A DNA stretch of 64,000 nucleotides from Larimichthys crocea (GCF_000972845.2 NC_040016.1:25802155-25866154), one strand, 5' to 3'. Shown: positions 1 to 45,035, counted from the first letter of the stretch. Made by a program: numbers and translations. The notes: generated by a model not told the origin, from the letters alone.

Positions 1-420
1 CCCGTCCGAACCGCTTCACACCGGAGCTCACGTGGTAGCTACCGTTAGCTCCGCGTCCAGGTGGGACAGCTTACCTGAGTGTCGGTCTACGGTGTCCGGA
101 AGCGGCCGGCGGGGTCCGACACCGACCCCCGTCACCGTCGGCTCCTCCGCGCAGATGGACGGTCTCCGGTCAGTACCGACGCCGGTCCGCACAGTCAGAC
201 AGCAGAACCGGGTCCGCGGCTCCGCGGTGTCCGCCTCAGTGTCCGGTGAGACAATGCAGCCCGGTGCGAGGTTCCGAGGATCCGGTGCGAGGTTCCGAGG
301 ATCCGGAGCGAGGTTCCGAGGATCCGGAGCGGACTGAGAGGAGGCACAGCTGCGGAGCACACGGCTTCCGGACACTTCCAAAATAAAACAAGCTGTTCTT
401 TTCTGATATTTCAAAATAAA
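1..420 (-). promoter_or_regulatory. GC-rich CpG block with possible minus-strand first exon
   Basis: The first 340 bases are much richer in G, C and CpG than the AT-rich sequence that follows, as in a vertebrate CpG-island promoter. On the minus strand a strong splice donor (CTCAG/GTAAGC) lies at about 75/74, so a first exon could run from somewhere near 340 down to 75, with the rest of its gene left of the window. I see no convincing ATG in this exon, so it may be untranslated. A 21-base unit is repeated three times at about 262-331. The gene cannot be named from what is visible. Confidence 0.35.
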
Positions 421-644
421 ACGTGGAGGTTCACTTTGCAACATTTTCCTGAGACTTCATCAGAGTGACGTCACCGGACCACAGAAGAGTTAGAAAAGAA
501 ATAAACCAAAAACAGGTGAGTTAATGACGTCATGAAGTTTTCTAAATACGACGTGAACACAAAGTAAAAGTACTTCCGGTAAGTCTGTCTGACGAAGCTG
601 CAGCGACATCCGGTGGAACATACAGAAATACCACAGAAGAAGAG

Positions 645-1245
645 TTTGACAAAGACCTCCCTACAAACCTGGACGTAGTCTCTGAGACGTCCCCCCAGAC
701 TGTCTAAAACCTGGACGTAGTCTCTGAGACGTCCCCGCAGACTGTCTAAAACCTGGACGTAGTCTCTGTGACGTCCCCACAGACTGTCTAAAACCTGGAC
801 GTTATCTACTGAGGAACGTCCCCGCGACTGTCTAAAACCTGGACGTAGTCTCTGAGACGTCCCCCAGACTGTCTAAACCTGGACGTAGTCTCTGAGACGT
901 CCCCGCAGACTGTCTAAACCTGGACGTAGTCCTCTGAGACGTCCCCCAGACTGTCTAAAACCTGGACGTAGTCTCCGTGGACGTCCCCGCAGACTGTCTA
1001 AAACCTGACGTAGTCTCCGAGACGTCCCGCAGACTGTCTAAAAACCTGGACGTAGTCTCCGAGACGTCCCCGCAGACTGTCAAAACCTGGACGTAGTCCT
1101 GTGACGTCCCCGCAGACTGTCTAAAACCTGGACGTAGTCTCCTGGAACGTCCCCGCAGACTGTCTAAAACCTGGACGTAGTCTCCGACGACGTCCCCCGC
1201 AGACTGTCTAAAACCTGGACGTAGTCTCCGTGACGTCCCCCATGC
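645..1245. repeat. 42-base minisatellite, about 14 copies, noisy
   Basis: Units of about 42 bases, each containing GCAGACTGTCTAAAACCTGG followed by ACGTAGTCTC, are repeated head to tail. Copies vary by one- or two-base indels. The same unit recurs as short arrays at about 49.60, 52.71 and 53.78 kb. Confidence 0.85.
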
Positions 1246-1754
1246 CCTTTAACTAATGATCACTCTTTGTACGTAATACTCTCACAACAACACAAAAGAT
1301 CAAATTCTGATTTCTGCACATGTTGATCCCACCACGATCCACCACGATCCACACACAAATGAATCTTTCATGTAACAGCTCATGATGACCACTGAACATT
1401 GTAATTTTATGTAATTAACATCTCATTACAAGAAATCCAAACGTGTCAGTAAGATTGTTTATGTGTCCTTATGACTACGTGAATATGAACAAAATAAAGC
1501 GATTTACGTGTTACTGAAATCCTGAAGAACGACCCGTGAAACCAAACGTTCGTCCACAGAAACACATTAACACATTTAGGCACGAGTTCAGATTTCATCC
1601 AGTCAGTTAACAGTGTGACACAGAAGCATGTTCTCAATACTTAATATACAAAATACAACATAGGATGTAAAGACACTGATCTTGTAATTAAGAAAAGCTA
1701 AGTCATAATTATATATATATATATATAAAATAAAATCAAATTTACAAGATGTAA
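1246..1754. other. AT-rich stretch without recognisable gene
   Basis: AT-rich sequence with a short TA run near 1712-1726. It lies downstream of the FAM107 stop codon on that gene's strand. I see no exon, RNA gene or transposon terminus here. Confidence 0.4.
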
Positions 1755-2115
1755 AGTTATTAACAATGTGACATGACACGTTACATAACAGTGTAACACG
1801 TCACGTTATATAACAGTATAAAACATCACGTTATGTAACAGTGTAACATGACACATTATATAACAGTGTAAAACATCACGTTATGTAACAGTGTAACATG
1901 ACACATTATATAACAGTGTAAAACATCACGTTATGTAACAGTGTAACATGACACATTATATAACAGTGTAACATGACACGTTATATAACAGTGTAAAACA
2001 TCACGTTATAACAATGTAACATGTCACGTCACATAACAGTGTAACATGTCACGTTATATAAAATGTAACATGTCACATTATATAACAGTGTAACACGTCA
2101 CGTTAATAATAATGT
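1755..2115. repeat. 25/50-base tandem repeat
   Basis: Units of about 25 bases with cores such as ATATAACAGTGTAACATGAC alternate as dimers of about 50 bases (clearest at 1830-1965). The next 600 bases (2116-2730) are AT-rich with no recognised feature. Confidence 0.75.
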
Positions 2116-2730
2116 AAATTTACATTGTTATAACGTGACATGTTTGTTGTAATGATGTGAAAATATGTTTTTGGCAGCAATATGCTGCTGAACAATCATT
2201 TATATATAAATAATATATATATGTTTAATTATCTACTTGTTATATATAACTTTAGAATATTGTAAGTATGAATTGACATGACACAATACTCCTGTATCTT
2301 ATAATTATGACTCAGCATTTTGTAATCATAAGAAAAATATCTTCTAATTACAATACACACACTAATTATGTTTGTTTGTAATTACATTTTTATTGTATAT
2401 TTCTAATTATAACTTATAATTCTATTTCAGAACTGAACATGATTAAAAATTTTAAAAAGCTGTCTCTAAGTCTGGGAGACAAATGAAAACTCATTAATAA
2501 GAAACATTGCTGTATAAGAGATCCAATCATTACTGATGCTCATTATTTACTTCATGAACTGAACCTTACAGTCTGTCTCCTGAGAAACTTCACAGCTGTG
2601 TCCTCGGAGAGTCCTCAGACTCCCAGCGTGTCCCAGCATGTCGTGTAATCATGTGGACAACGTGTGGATGAGTTATTAGTTGGTTGTCTCTTGTAGGACA
2701 GCAGTCTGTCTCTAGACTTCCTTCTCCTCT

Positions 2731-35128
<32,398 letters not shown>

Positions 35129-35357
35129 CCTCCTCCGTCCTGTTTGTTTGTTCACTCTCTTCTTCTTCTCTTCTTTTTTCTGCAACACTTCTTCTTCTCC
35201 CAGCAGCCCCTCCCCCTCCTCCCTGTCGTACCCCGCCACCTGGCAGCCTGACAGCTCGCACACTGGGGTCAGTTAACCCGCTAAACTCTGAGGCAGCTTC
35301 ATAACACTGAACCAAGACCAGACCGGGTCAGGAGAAGAAAGGTGAACCAGTTAGACT

Positions 35358-35512
35358 GTGAGGAAGAGGAGGAGGAGGAGCAGCAGGAGGAGGAGCAGGA
35401 GGAGGAGCAGGAGTAGGAGGAGCAGCAGGAGGAGCAGGAGTAGGAGGAGCAGCAGGAGGAGTAGGAGGAGCAGGAGTAGGAGGAGCAGCAGGAGGAGGAG
35501 GAGGAGCAGGAG
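35358..35512. repeat. GGA/GCA triplet repeat
   Basis: [24 protein letters not shown] triplets. The Pro/Ala-rich minus frame here is probably not coding. Confidence 0.8.
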
Positions 35513-35698
35513 GTGTCACAGCCACCTGTTACTGGCTGACTGTGTGCCGTCAGCTGTGAGGAGTTAAGACGCTCTGATTGGATTAGAGTAATCTGTGACT
35601 CGCTGCAGGAGTCACATGGTGCTTTAGCCTGTTAGCTTAGCACTGCTAATATCAGGTTAGCGTTCAAACAGGAAGTCACATTCAGACGAGCTCAACAC

Positions 35699-35751
35699 GT
35701 TTATTCATGAAACATCAACGAGTCTGACAGATAAAGAAAGTTTCATTTATT
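35699..35751 (-). terminator. Candidate mkrn2 polyadenylation signals
   Basis: TTTATT on the plus strand (AATAAA on the minus strand) occurs at 35700-35705 and 35746-35751, about 0.7 kb beyond the mkrn2 stop and before the FAM107 first exon. Function is inferred from position only. Confidence 0.35.
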
Positions 35752-35859
35752 CAGAAATCAAACAGAACACAACTACAGCAGCAGAACTCAGGGATGGTTC
35801 AGGACTCACCTGAGCCTGGACTCACCTGAGCCTGGACTCAGCACTAACTATAAGCTCTA

Positions 35860-35955
35860 TCAAGGAAGAGAACATCTTCAGTCTACTCTTAAAGGTGATG
35901 ACCGTGTCTGCCTCAAGAACCCAGCAGAGTTCTGGAGGGGTAGTAAGGTTCTATG
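35860..35955 (-). mobile_element. Short L2-like LINE 3' fragment
   Basis: CTGGAGGGGTAGTAAGGTTCTATGAGCT (35929-35955, given here in part) repeats the end of the L2 relic at 41.82 kb. It lies in the presumed mkrn2 3' untranslated region. Confidence 0.35.
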
Positions 35956-36459
35956 AGCTGATCCTGGTTCAGTGACATCATCCAGACGACACGTCAAAGA
36001 CGCGTTTGATGTTTTTTATGATGTTGGTGAAATGAGTTTAACGTGGACGTTAGAGAGAGACAGCTGCTGTGATTGGACGAACGTGACGAGGTCGTCGTGA
36101 CGCCGTCGATGCTCCATACGGTGAACTTCCTGTTGAAGCAGCCTCAGACAGGAAGAGCCGAGGTCTTCATCACATTGATGATGTCATACAGTAACTATGT
36201 CACTTTAAGGTTTTCACATTTGGACGATAGTCTCTGAACGTTTGTTGAATGTTTGCTAAATGTTTTCTGAACGTTTGCTGACTGTAAACATGAGAACAGG
36301 TGAGTGAGTGAATAACTCCACAGAGGCGGTCTGACTTCACACGGATTGTATTTACAGAATAAATTAAATACTCAAACGTGATTGGCTGACGTTTGCAGAC
36401 TGTGATCACATGATTTAATGTTTCAGGACCCCCATCCTCCTGACGACCCAGTCCAGTCT

Positions 36460-39400
36460 CTACTGGTCCGGTCCGGCTGGGCTCTCGGCCTCGTCGTGGC
36501 TCGGGCCCGACATCTGCATGAAGAGCTCCCTCAGCTCTGTGATGTCATCGTTCAGGGGCGGGGCCGAGTGCTGCTCGCGCTCCTCGATGAAATCCCACAG
36601 ACGGACGCTATTCATGAACTGACCAATAGAAACAAAGCATGGTTAGAAACTACAAATCCCAGCAGAGGACTACAAACTGAACCAAAGAGACGGTTCTGAC
36701 CCGCACGTTCCCCTCGGAGCTCAGCTGCTTCCTCGGGCGGTCTGGTTCTGCTCGGCTTCCATCTGGGAAGGCGTGAAGATACAAACACTTCCCCCCGAAA
36801 GGACACGAACCCCGACCCAGATCGAAGTACTTACAGGACTTCTTACTGCAAAGACACAACAGAACCTGTCAGACTGGGTCCAGATCCAGATCTAATCAGA
36901 TCTTGATCAGAATCCGACTCACCTTACTCCGGACTTGAAGAGTTCTATGAGGTGGTCTTTGTCGTCCTGGTCTTCGACCCAGTACACCGACGGGATGACG
37001 AACTCTGAGGTGACCCGACACTCCGGACACGACCTGAGAGACAGAGAGACACCCGTGATGACCTCACAGATCCCGTGATGACCTCACAGACCCTAACCCT
37101 GACCCGGTCAGACCCAGTCCTGGTCCTGGACCTGGCTCCTGTGGTCTTACTTGATGATCTTGTTGCTGAAGCTCCGGGTGCAGCGCCACTGTCGGATGCA
37201 GGACAGACAGAAGGTGTGACAGCACGAAGACAGAATCCCGAAACGGCGGTCCGACGGGTTCAGCTTCTGGACTACCACCTCCATACAGATGGAGCACACC
37301 TGGACAACAATGGCAACCGTCACCGGGGCTGTCACCATGGCAACTAGACAATCAGAACCTCAACCAGAACCTCAACCACCAAATGAACCGACCTTATCCT
37401 GACTGAGCTGAGCCGCAAATGCCTTCTCCATGTCAGCCTCAAAGGACAGCAGACACATCTGAGACAGACAGGTGAGAGAGAGAGAGAGACAGGTGAGAGA
37501 GAGAGACAGACAGGTGAGAGAGAGAGAGAGACACAGGTGAGAGAGAGAGACAGACAGGTGAGAGAGAGAGAGAGAAAGACAATGTTGGTGTTAGCGTTGT
37601 TTAACATTGTAGCGTTAGTGTAGCGTTAGTGTGCCGTTAGTGTAGCGTTGGTGTAACGTTGGTGTAACGTTGGTGTAACGTTAGTGTAGCGTTAGTGTGG
37701 CGTTAGTGTAGCGTTGGTGTAACGTTGGTGTAACGTTGGTGTAGCGTTGGTGTAACGTTGGTGTAGCGTTGGTGTAACGTTGGTGTAGCGTTGGTGCAGC
37801 GTTGGTGTAGCGTTGGTATAGTGTTGGTGTAACGTTGGTGTAACGTTGGTGTAACGTTGGTGTAGCGTTGGTGTAACGTTGTGGGTTGCCGTGCACACCT
37901 TCTCGTGCGCTCTCCTCTGCTCGGGGTCTTGTGGATGGAGCACCTGCAGCCCGCACACCTCACACAGGTCGCCATGGAGATACGTACAGTTGTCTCCATA
38001 GTAACAGTGTCCGGCGGCAGCATAGGGACACAGCTGGGGGAGGTTCTGATAAGCCCCGCCCACTGGGCGAGGGGCTTCAGAGAGTAAACAAACATCAGCT
38101 GTTAGACTGATTACATCACAGACCACGACCAGCCAATCACAGCACATTGTTCTCTCACCTGGTTCCGGTGCCGAGGCGTCCAGACCCGTCCTGATGGCGT
38201 CCACGTATGTCTGAGGAGACGCCACCGCCGCTGTGACCTCTGACCCCAAACTGTCTGATGGACCCCCAAACATACTGTCTACAGCCAGGACTGAGACAGA
38301 CAGGCAGACAGACAGTTAGAGAGACAGGCAGACAGACAGTTAGAGAGACAGGCAGACAGTTAGAGACAGACAGACGGACAGTTAGAGAGACAGACAGGCA
38401 TACAGTTAGAGAGACAGGCAGGCAGTTAGAGAGACAGACAGACAGGCAGGCAGACAGTTAGAGAGACAGACAGACAGGCAGACAGTTAGAGAGACAGACA
38501 GACAGGCAAACAGACAGTTAGAGAGACAGACAGACAGACAGTTAGAAAGACAGACAGACAGACAGGCAGGCAGTTAGAGAGACAGACAGACAGGCAGACA
38601 GTTAGAGAGACAGACAGACAGTTAGAGACAGACAGAGAGACAGACAGGCAGACAGTTAGAGAGACAGACAGACAGGCAGACAGTTAGAGAGACAGACAGT
38701 TAGAGAGAGACAGGCAGGCAGGCAGACAGACAGTTAGAGAGACAGACAGGCAGGCAGGCAGACAGACAGTTAGAGAGACAGACAGACAGTTAGAGAGACA
38801 GACAAACAGGCAGACAGACAGTTAGACAGACAGACAGACAGACAGACAGGCAGACAGTTAGAGGGACAGACAGACAGGCAGACAGTTAGAGGGACAGACA
38901 GACAGAGAGACAGACAGACAGTTAGAGAGACAGACAGGCAGACAGACAGTTAGAAAGACAGACAGACAGGCAGGCAGTTAGAGAGACAGACAGACAGGCA
39001 GACAGTTAGAGAGACAGACAGTTAGAGAGAGACAGACAAACAGGCAGACAGACAGTTAGACAGACAGACAGACAGGCAGGCAGGCAGTTAGAGAGACAGA
39101 CAGACAGGCAGACAGACAGTTAGACAGACAGACAGGCAGACAGGCAGACAGACAGTTAGACAGACAGACAGACAGGCAGACAGTTAGAGGGACAGACAGA
39201 CAGACAGACAGGCAGACAGACAGTTAAAGAGACAGAGAGACAGTTAGAGAGACAGACAGGCAGACAGACAGTTAGAGAGACAGAGAGACAGTTAGAGAGA
39301 CAGACAGGCAGACAGACAGTTAGAGAGACAGACAGACAGACAGACAGTTAGAGAGACAGACAGACAGACAGACAGTCACCTCTTTCTCTCATAACCAGCG

Positions 39401-41370
39401 TCTTCTTCGCTCCACCTCTGACTGAAGCTCCGCCTCCAGCCCCTCCCACACCTGCCTGATCCTCTGAAGCTCCACCCCCTCCTCTGGATGAAGATTTGAT
39501 GTGATCGTACCTGCACACAGGAAGTGATGTCACCGTTTGACCTCACCGTCAGCTGTGTGAGGTGTGTGTGAGGTGTGTGTGAGCCGTGTGTGAGGCGTGT
39601 GTGAGAGGTGTGTGAGGCGTGTGTGAGAGGTGTGTGAGGCGTGTGTGAGAGGTGTGTGAGGCGTGTGTGAGGTGTGTGTCAGGTGTGTGTCAGGTGTGTG
39701 TCAGGTGTGTGTGAGCTGTGTGTGAGCTGTGTGTGAGGCGTGTGTGAGGCGTGTGTGAGCTGTGTGTGAGGTGTGTGTGAGCTGTGTGTGAGGGGTGTGT
39801 GAGGCGTGTGTGAGGCGTGTGTGAGCTGTGTGTGAGGCGTGTGTGAGCTGTGTGTGAGCTGTGTGTGAGCTGTGTGTGAGGGGTGTGTGAGGCGTGTGTG
39901 AGGCGTGTGTGAGCCGTGTGTGAGGCGTGTGTGAGGCGTGTGTGAGCTGTGTGTGAGGCGTGTGTGAGGCGTGTGTGAGGTGTGTGAGGCGTGTGTGAGG
40001 TGTGTGTGAGGCGTGTGTGAGGCGTGTGTGTGAGCTGTGTGTGAGGTGTGTGTGAGGTGTGTGTGAGAGGTGCGTGTGAGAGGTGCGTGTGTGAGGCGTG
40101 TGTGAGGCGTGTGTGAGGTGTGTGTGAGGCGTGTGTGAGCTGTGTGTGAGGCGTGTGTGAGGCGTGTGTGAGCTGTGTGTCAGGTGTGTGTGTGAGCTGC
40201 GTGTCAGGTGTGTGTCAGGTGTGTGTGAGCTGCGTGTCAGGTGTGTGTCAGGTGTGTGTGAGCTGCGTGTCAGGTGTGTGTCAGGTGTGTGCGTGAGGTG
40301 TGTGTCAGGTGTGTGCGTGAGGTGTGTGTGTGAGCTGCGTGTCAGGTGTGTGTGAGGCGTGTGTGAGGCGTGTGTGAGCTGTGTGTCAGGTGTGTGTCAG
40401 GTGTGTGTCAGGTGTGTGTGAGCTGCGTGTCAGGTGTGTGTCAGGTGTGTGTGAGCTGCGTGTCAGGTGTGTGTCAGGTGTGTGTGAGCTGCGTGTCAGG
40501 TGTGTGTCAGGTGTGTGCGTGAGGTGTGTGTCAGGTGTGTGCGTGAGGTGTGTGTGTGAGCTGCGTGTCAGGTGTGTGTGAGGCGTGTGTGAGGCGTGTG
40601 TGAGCTGTGTGTCAGGTGTGTGTGTGAGCTGCGTGTCAGGTGTGTGTCAGGTGTGTGTGAGCTGCGTGTCAGGTGTGTGTCAGGTGTGTGTGAGCTGCGT
40701 GTCAGGTGTGTGTCAGGTGTGTGCGTGAGGTGTGTGTCAGGTGTGTGCGTGAGGTGTGTGTGTGAGCTGCGTGTCAGGTGTGTGTGAGGCGTGTGTGAGG
40801 CGTGTGTGAGCTGTGTGTCAGGTGTGTGTCAGGTGTGTGTCAGGTGTGTGCGTCAGGTGTGTGTGTGAGCTGCGTGTCAGGTGTGTGTGAGGCGTGTGTG
40901 AGGCGTGTGTGAGCTGTGTCAGGTGTGTGCGTGAGGTGTGTGTCAGGTGTGTGTCAGGTGTGTGTGAGCTGCGTGTCAGGTGTGTGTCAGCTGTGTGTGA
41001 GCTGCGTGTCAGGTGTGTGTCAGGTGTGTGTGAGGTGTGTCACCTGCAGCGCTCCCCGTAGGCACACACTCCCCTCTGGTAGAACTTGCAGATGGTGGAG
41101 GGCTTGCTGGTGTTGGGGTCGTGGGAGAACAGACAGCGGCTGCCCTCTCTGCACACGCCGTGGAGGAAGTACCTGAGGCACAGCACACCTGTCACACCTG
41201 CTCACAGGAAGTGACGTCACAGCGCCCCACAAAATACACCCGGGTACCAAGCCTGCTCTGTGATTGGCCAACAGGGTGTTTATTGGTGATTACCATGGAA
41301 ACGGAGCAGACGCTTCAGCTCAATGAACCAATCAGGTGATCGATCACCTGACGGGGTTAGCATGGACTGC

Positions 41371-41426
<56 letters not shown>

Positions 41427-41629
41427 GTGTGTGCGTGTGTGTGTTCACAGATCGGTGTCACGTGTCGAACTTCAAACGAACTGAAGCTAGCAGCTAGCAG
41501 CTAGCAGCTAAAAACATTAGCACCAGGCCAACGCGCCACAGCCGGACAGAGAGCGCGAGACAGACAGACAGGTAACAGACAGACAGGTAGCAGACAGACT
41601 CACCTGCAGGTCACCTGTTTGGTGCTCAT
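36460..41629 (-). CDS. mkrn2: Makorin-2, RING E3 ubiquitin ligase with C3H zinc fingers
   Basis: Probable E3 ubiquitin ligase with RNA-binding CCCH fingers. Ten minus-strand exons, all with GT-AG borders and consistent phases: 41629-41604, 41172-41044, 39510-39380, 38290-38159, 38074-37899, 37458-37393, 37299-37151, 37033-36923, 36845-36701 and 36618-36460. The spliced frame is 1,224 bases, 407 residues (human MKRN2 416). It starts [13 protein letters not shown] fingers: C8-C16-C22-H26, C37-C45-C51-H55, C155-C163-C169-H173 and C311-C321-C327-H331. The makorin Cys-His motif follows at 177-200 ([20 protein letters not shown]). The RING is at about 222-275 ([16 protein letters not shown]). The C-terminus [17 protein letters not shown] is typical of MKRN2 rather than MKRN1. 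No lesion was seen. Introns 2, 3 and 5 are almost wholly satellite. Confidence 0.95.
37460..37890. repeat. GAGA run and 11-base GTAACGTTGGT satellite in mkrn2 intron 5
   Basis: AGAGAGAGACAGGTGAGAG-type repeats at 37460-37585, then about 25 copies of GTAGCGTTGGT or GTAACGTTGGT at 37605-37890. The exon 5 donor (AAG/GTGTGC at 37899/37898) is only a few bases from the array. Confidence 0.9.
38295..39375. repeat. GACA/GGCA tetranucleotide array in mkrn2 intron 3
   Basis: GACAGACAGACAGGCAGACA with AGTTAGAGA spacers fills nearly all of the 1.1-kb intron. Confidence 0.95.
39555..41035. repeat. 11-base GTGTGTGAGGC satellite in mkrn2 intron 2
   Basis: Units such as GCGTGTGTGAG and GTGTGTCAGGT fill the intron. 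From about 40160 to 40920 there is a higher-order pattern of about 216 bases; identical stretches recur 432 bases apart (40171 and 40603). Cys/Val/Arg-rich frames are artefacts. Confidence 0.95.
41372..41443. repeat. CA microsatellite in mkrn2 intron 1
   Basis: About 26 CA units followed by a short TG-rich complement. Confidence 0.95.
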
Positions 41630-41800
41630 CTTCCTCGCGGAGGAACGGCTGCTTCTCGTTGTCAGGACGGTGTCCCGTTAAAATGCTTCCGATGGACACC
41701 ATGACGTCACAGCAGGAAGGTTCCGCTGTGACGTGTACGTGACGGTTTATGCGCATGCGCTCAGTTTGGAAACTATAGGAACCACAAGGAACCACAAGGA
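41630..41800 (-). promoter_or_regulatory. mkrn2 promoter region with CRE and NRF1-type sites
   Basis: Immediately upstream of the mkrn2 ATG are a perfect palindromic CRE (TGACGTCA, 41702-41709), GGAA ETS-type cores, another ACGTGACG motif, and TGCGCATGCGC (41750-41760), which matches the NRF1 consensus core. There is no TATA box. This is a typical housekeeping-type promoter; the factors are inferred from motifs. Confidence 0.6.
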
Positions 41801-41819
41801 ACCACAAGGAACCCAGCGT

Positions 41820-42640
41820 CCTGAGAGCGCAGTGTTCTAGAGGGGTAGTAAGGTACTATGAGCTCTTTTAGATAAGATGGTGCCTGACCATGAAGAGCTT
41901 TGTAAGTAAGGAGAAGAATTTAAATTCTATTCTAGATTTAACAGGGAGCCAATGCAAGGAAGCCAGAATGGGAGAGATGTGATCTCTGATCTTGGTTCCT
42001 GTCAGAACACGTGCAGCAGCATTCTGAATTAACTGCAAAGTCCTCAGAGACTTATTGGAGCAGCCTGATAACAAAGAGTTACAATAGTCCAGCCTTGAAG
42101 TAACAAATGCGTGGACTAGTTTTTCTGCATCCGCCTGAGACACAATGCGTCTGATTTTAGCGATGTTACGTAAGTGGAAGAATGCAGTCCTCGAAATTTG
42201 TTTTATGTGACGTTAAAGGACAAATCCTGATCAAAAACAACTCCAAGATTCTTTACAGTGGAGCTGGAGGCCAGGGTGATCCCATCTAAAGTAACTAAGT
42301 CTCTAGAAAGAGAGTTTCTGAGGTGTTTGGGTCCAATTACAAGAACTTCAGTTTTTTGAGTGATTCCTAATAATGTTCCCTAAAGGAAGCATATATAAAC
42401 TGAATAGAAGTGGTCCTAGTACAGAACCTTGTGGGATTCCATGACAAACTTTGGTCTGCATGGAGGATTCATCATTGACGTGAACAAACTGAGATCGATC
42501 TAAGAAATACGACTTCCTTTGATGCCAGTTTGATGTTCTAGTCTCTGTAAAAGAATTTGATGGTCAATGGTGTCAAATGCAGCACTAAGATCTAACAGGA
42601 CAAGTACAGAGATGAGTCCTTTGTTGACTGGAATGTTTTC
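41820..42640 (-). mobile_element. L2-type LINE relic between mkrn2 and mkrn2os
   Basis: Minus-strand translation in several frames shows the reverse-transcriptase end of fish L2-like elements: [31 protein letters not shown], then LIQNAAARVLTGTKIRDHIS and SLHWLPVKSRIEF (41868-42143). Stops and frame changes show that it is dead. Confidence 0.75.
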
Positions 42641-43525
42641 TGGGTTGGGTGAGTGAGACTAAGAACAAGACTTTGATGAAGGTTGATGGGAGAAAATATG
42701 TAAACTTATAAAAGTTATTCTTGAGAAATTATCCAGAGTTGGTGAATCATCGTTTAAAATGTGTAAAAGTTCAAACTTTTGATTTTATTTCATGAAGCTC
42801 CTCCCACGGAGAGGTGGTTATAACTTTGTGAATGAACGTTTGTGGAGTGGTCAGGCGGAGGAGCGTTACAGTTTTCTGAACACACAAATATTTAGACCTG
42901 ACATGTTAAGTTCCTCGTTTTAATTTTGCTTTGTAATTTTGGAAAGTCAGCAATAACAACAACAACAATAATAATGAGTTCAATAAACACATCAGTTTTT
43001 TTGAGTTTCCATCAGCGTCCTGCTGAGGCAAATGTTTTATTTTGTGTAGTTTCTTCTTCTCTTGTTAAATTCACTGCAACTCCACACCGCTCTGCAGGTC
43101 AATGCTGGTCTCCATGACGACACAGTCCGAAGGTCACCTGTTCAGACTGAAGCAGGAACAGGTGAGCTGGGTCACATGACTGTCTGTCTGGCACCAACTG
43201 GAACCTGATAGGCCGGAGCTGCACAGTGATGTCATCTGATAGGCTGCAACCCGGTGACCAGGTGTAACACAGAGGAGGGTAGAAGAAGAAACAGATACAA
43301 GACAGACGAGAGGAAGAGGAGAAGGAGAAAACAAGTCAAAGAGGAGGAGAAGGAGAAAACAAGTCAAAGAGGAGGAGAAGTAGAAAACAAGTCAAAGAGG
43401 AGGAGAAAAAAGTAAAGTAAAAGAGTAAAAAGATGAAGGAGGATTGGAGGAGTAAGAAGATGAGTTTTGAGGAGTTTCAAGGAGTTTAGAGGTTTCGAGG
43501 AGTTTCAAAAGGTTTGAGGAGCTTC
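42641..43525. other. Intergenic and 5' region of mkrn2os
   Basis: Low-complexity patches (ACAACAACAATAATA near 42960; GAGGAGAAGGAGAAAACAAG repeated at 43310-43420; GGAGTTTCAAGGAGTTT near 43470) precede the mkrn2os ATG. No exon is recognised here. Confidence 0.4.
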
Positions 43526-44763
43526 ATGGAGATGGACCAGAGCATCATCCGGCTCACTCACTGTGAGAAGGAGATCTTCTGTTTCTCAGTGCCGGATGAG
43601 TGTCCGAGCTGTGGGGAGGAGCTGAAGGGGAGCAGGCTGCAGGAGGCGCCGGTCAGCCTCCCATCACCCCTCACCAATGGCCACAAGAGCTCCTGCTGCC
43701 TGCTGGTCGCACCTGCACATGACAACTTCAACAGGTAGATACACACAGATTTAAGGTTTAACACTGGTCTGAACCAGTTTGACATCGGTCTGAACCAGTT
43801 TGACATCGGTCTGAACCAGTTTAACATCAGTCTGAACCAGTTTAACATCAGTCTGAAACCAGTTTAACATAGGTCTGAACCAGTTTAACATCAGTCTGAA
43901 CCATGTCTGTAACATAGGTCTGAACCAGTTTAACATCAGTCTGAACCAGTTTATCATCAGTCTGAACCAGTTTAACATCAGTCTGAACCAGTTTAACATC
44001 AGTTTGAACCAGTTTATCATCAGTCTGAACCAGTTTAACATCAGTCTGAACCAGTTTAACATCAGTCTGAACCAGTTTAACATAGGTCTGAACCAGTTTA
44101 ACATCAGTCTGAACCAGTTTATCATCAGTCTGAACCAGTTTAACATCAGTCTGAACCAGTTTATCATCAGTTTGAACCAGTTTATCATCAGTCTGAACCA
44201 GTTTAACATCAGTCTGAACCAGTTTAACATCAGTCTGAACCAGTTTAACATCAGTCTGAACCAGTTTAACATCAGTCTGAACCAGTTTATCATCAGTCTG
44301 AACCAGTTTAACATCAGTCTGAACCAGTTTAAATCAGTCTGAACCAGTTTATCATCAGTCTGAACCAGTTTACAACATCAGTTCTGAACAGTTTAACATA
44401 TCGGAACCAGTTTAACATCAGTCTGAACCAGTTTATCATCAGTCTGACCAGTTTATCATCAGTCTGAACCAGTTTAACATCAGTCTGAACCAGTTTAACA
44501 TCAGTCTGAACCAGTTTAACATCAGTCTGAACCATTACATAGTCTGAACAGTTACACATCTACCAGTATAATGACACTTACCAATGTGAACCATTTAACA
44601 GTTTGTTTGTTTAACCTCAGAGACTTTGATGGGACTTCAGATTTGCACTGGGATCTCCAACACTACAGGAGGACTCTGTTTCTGGTCCATTGTCCCCCTT
44701 CAGCTGCTCACAGACCATGATGGTCCCAGTCAGTCTGAGCGGGTTCAGGTCTCAGAGTAACTG

Positions 44764-44805
<42 letters not shown>

Positions 44806-44995
44806 TGTTGTGTAGGAAGTTGTGTATAACTACACTACACTCGTGGGCGGGTCCGTCAGGATCACAGTGGGTGGGAGCGCTGTGTCAGTGTCCCTCTGGT
44901 CCGACCCGACATGTTCCACCTGCTGGCTCAGTGGGACCAGTACCTGGACCGCTTCTCTGACGGACCCATGTGGGACCCAGCTTGGCACAGGTACC

Positions 44996-45035
<40 letters not shown>

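Noticed and set aside
36418..36699. Plus-strand frame of 93 codons
   Set aside because: It is the antisense shadow of the last mkrn2 exon.
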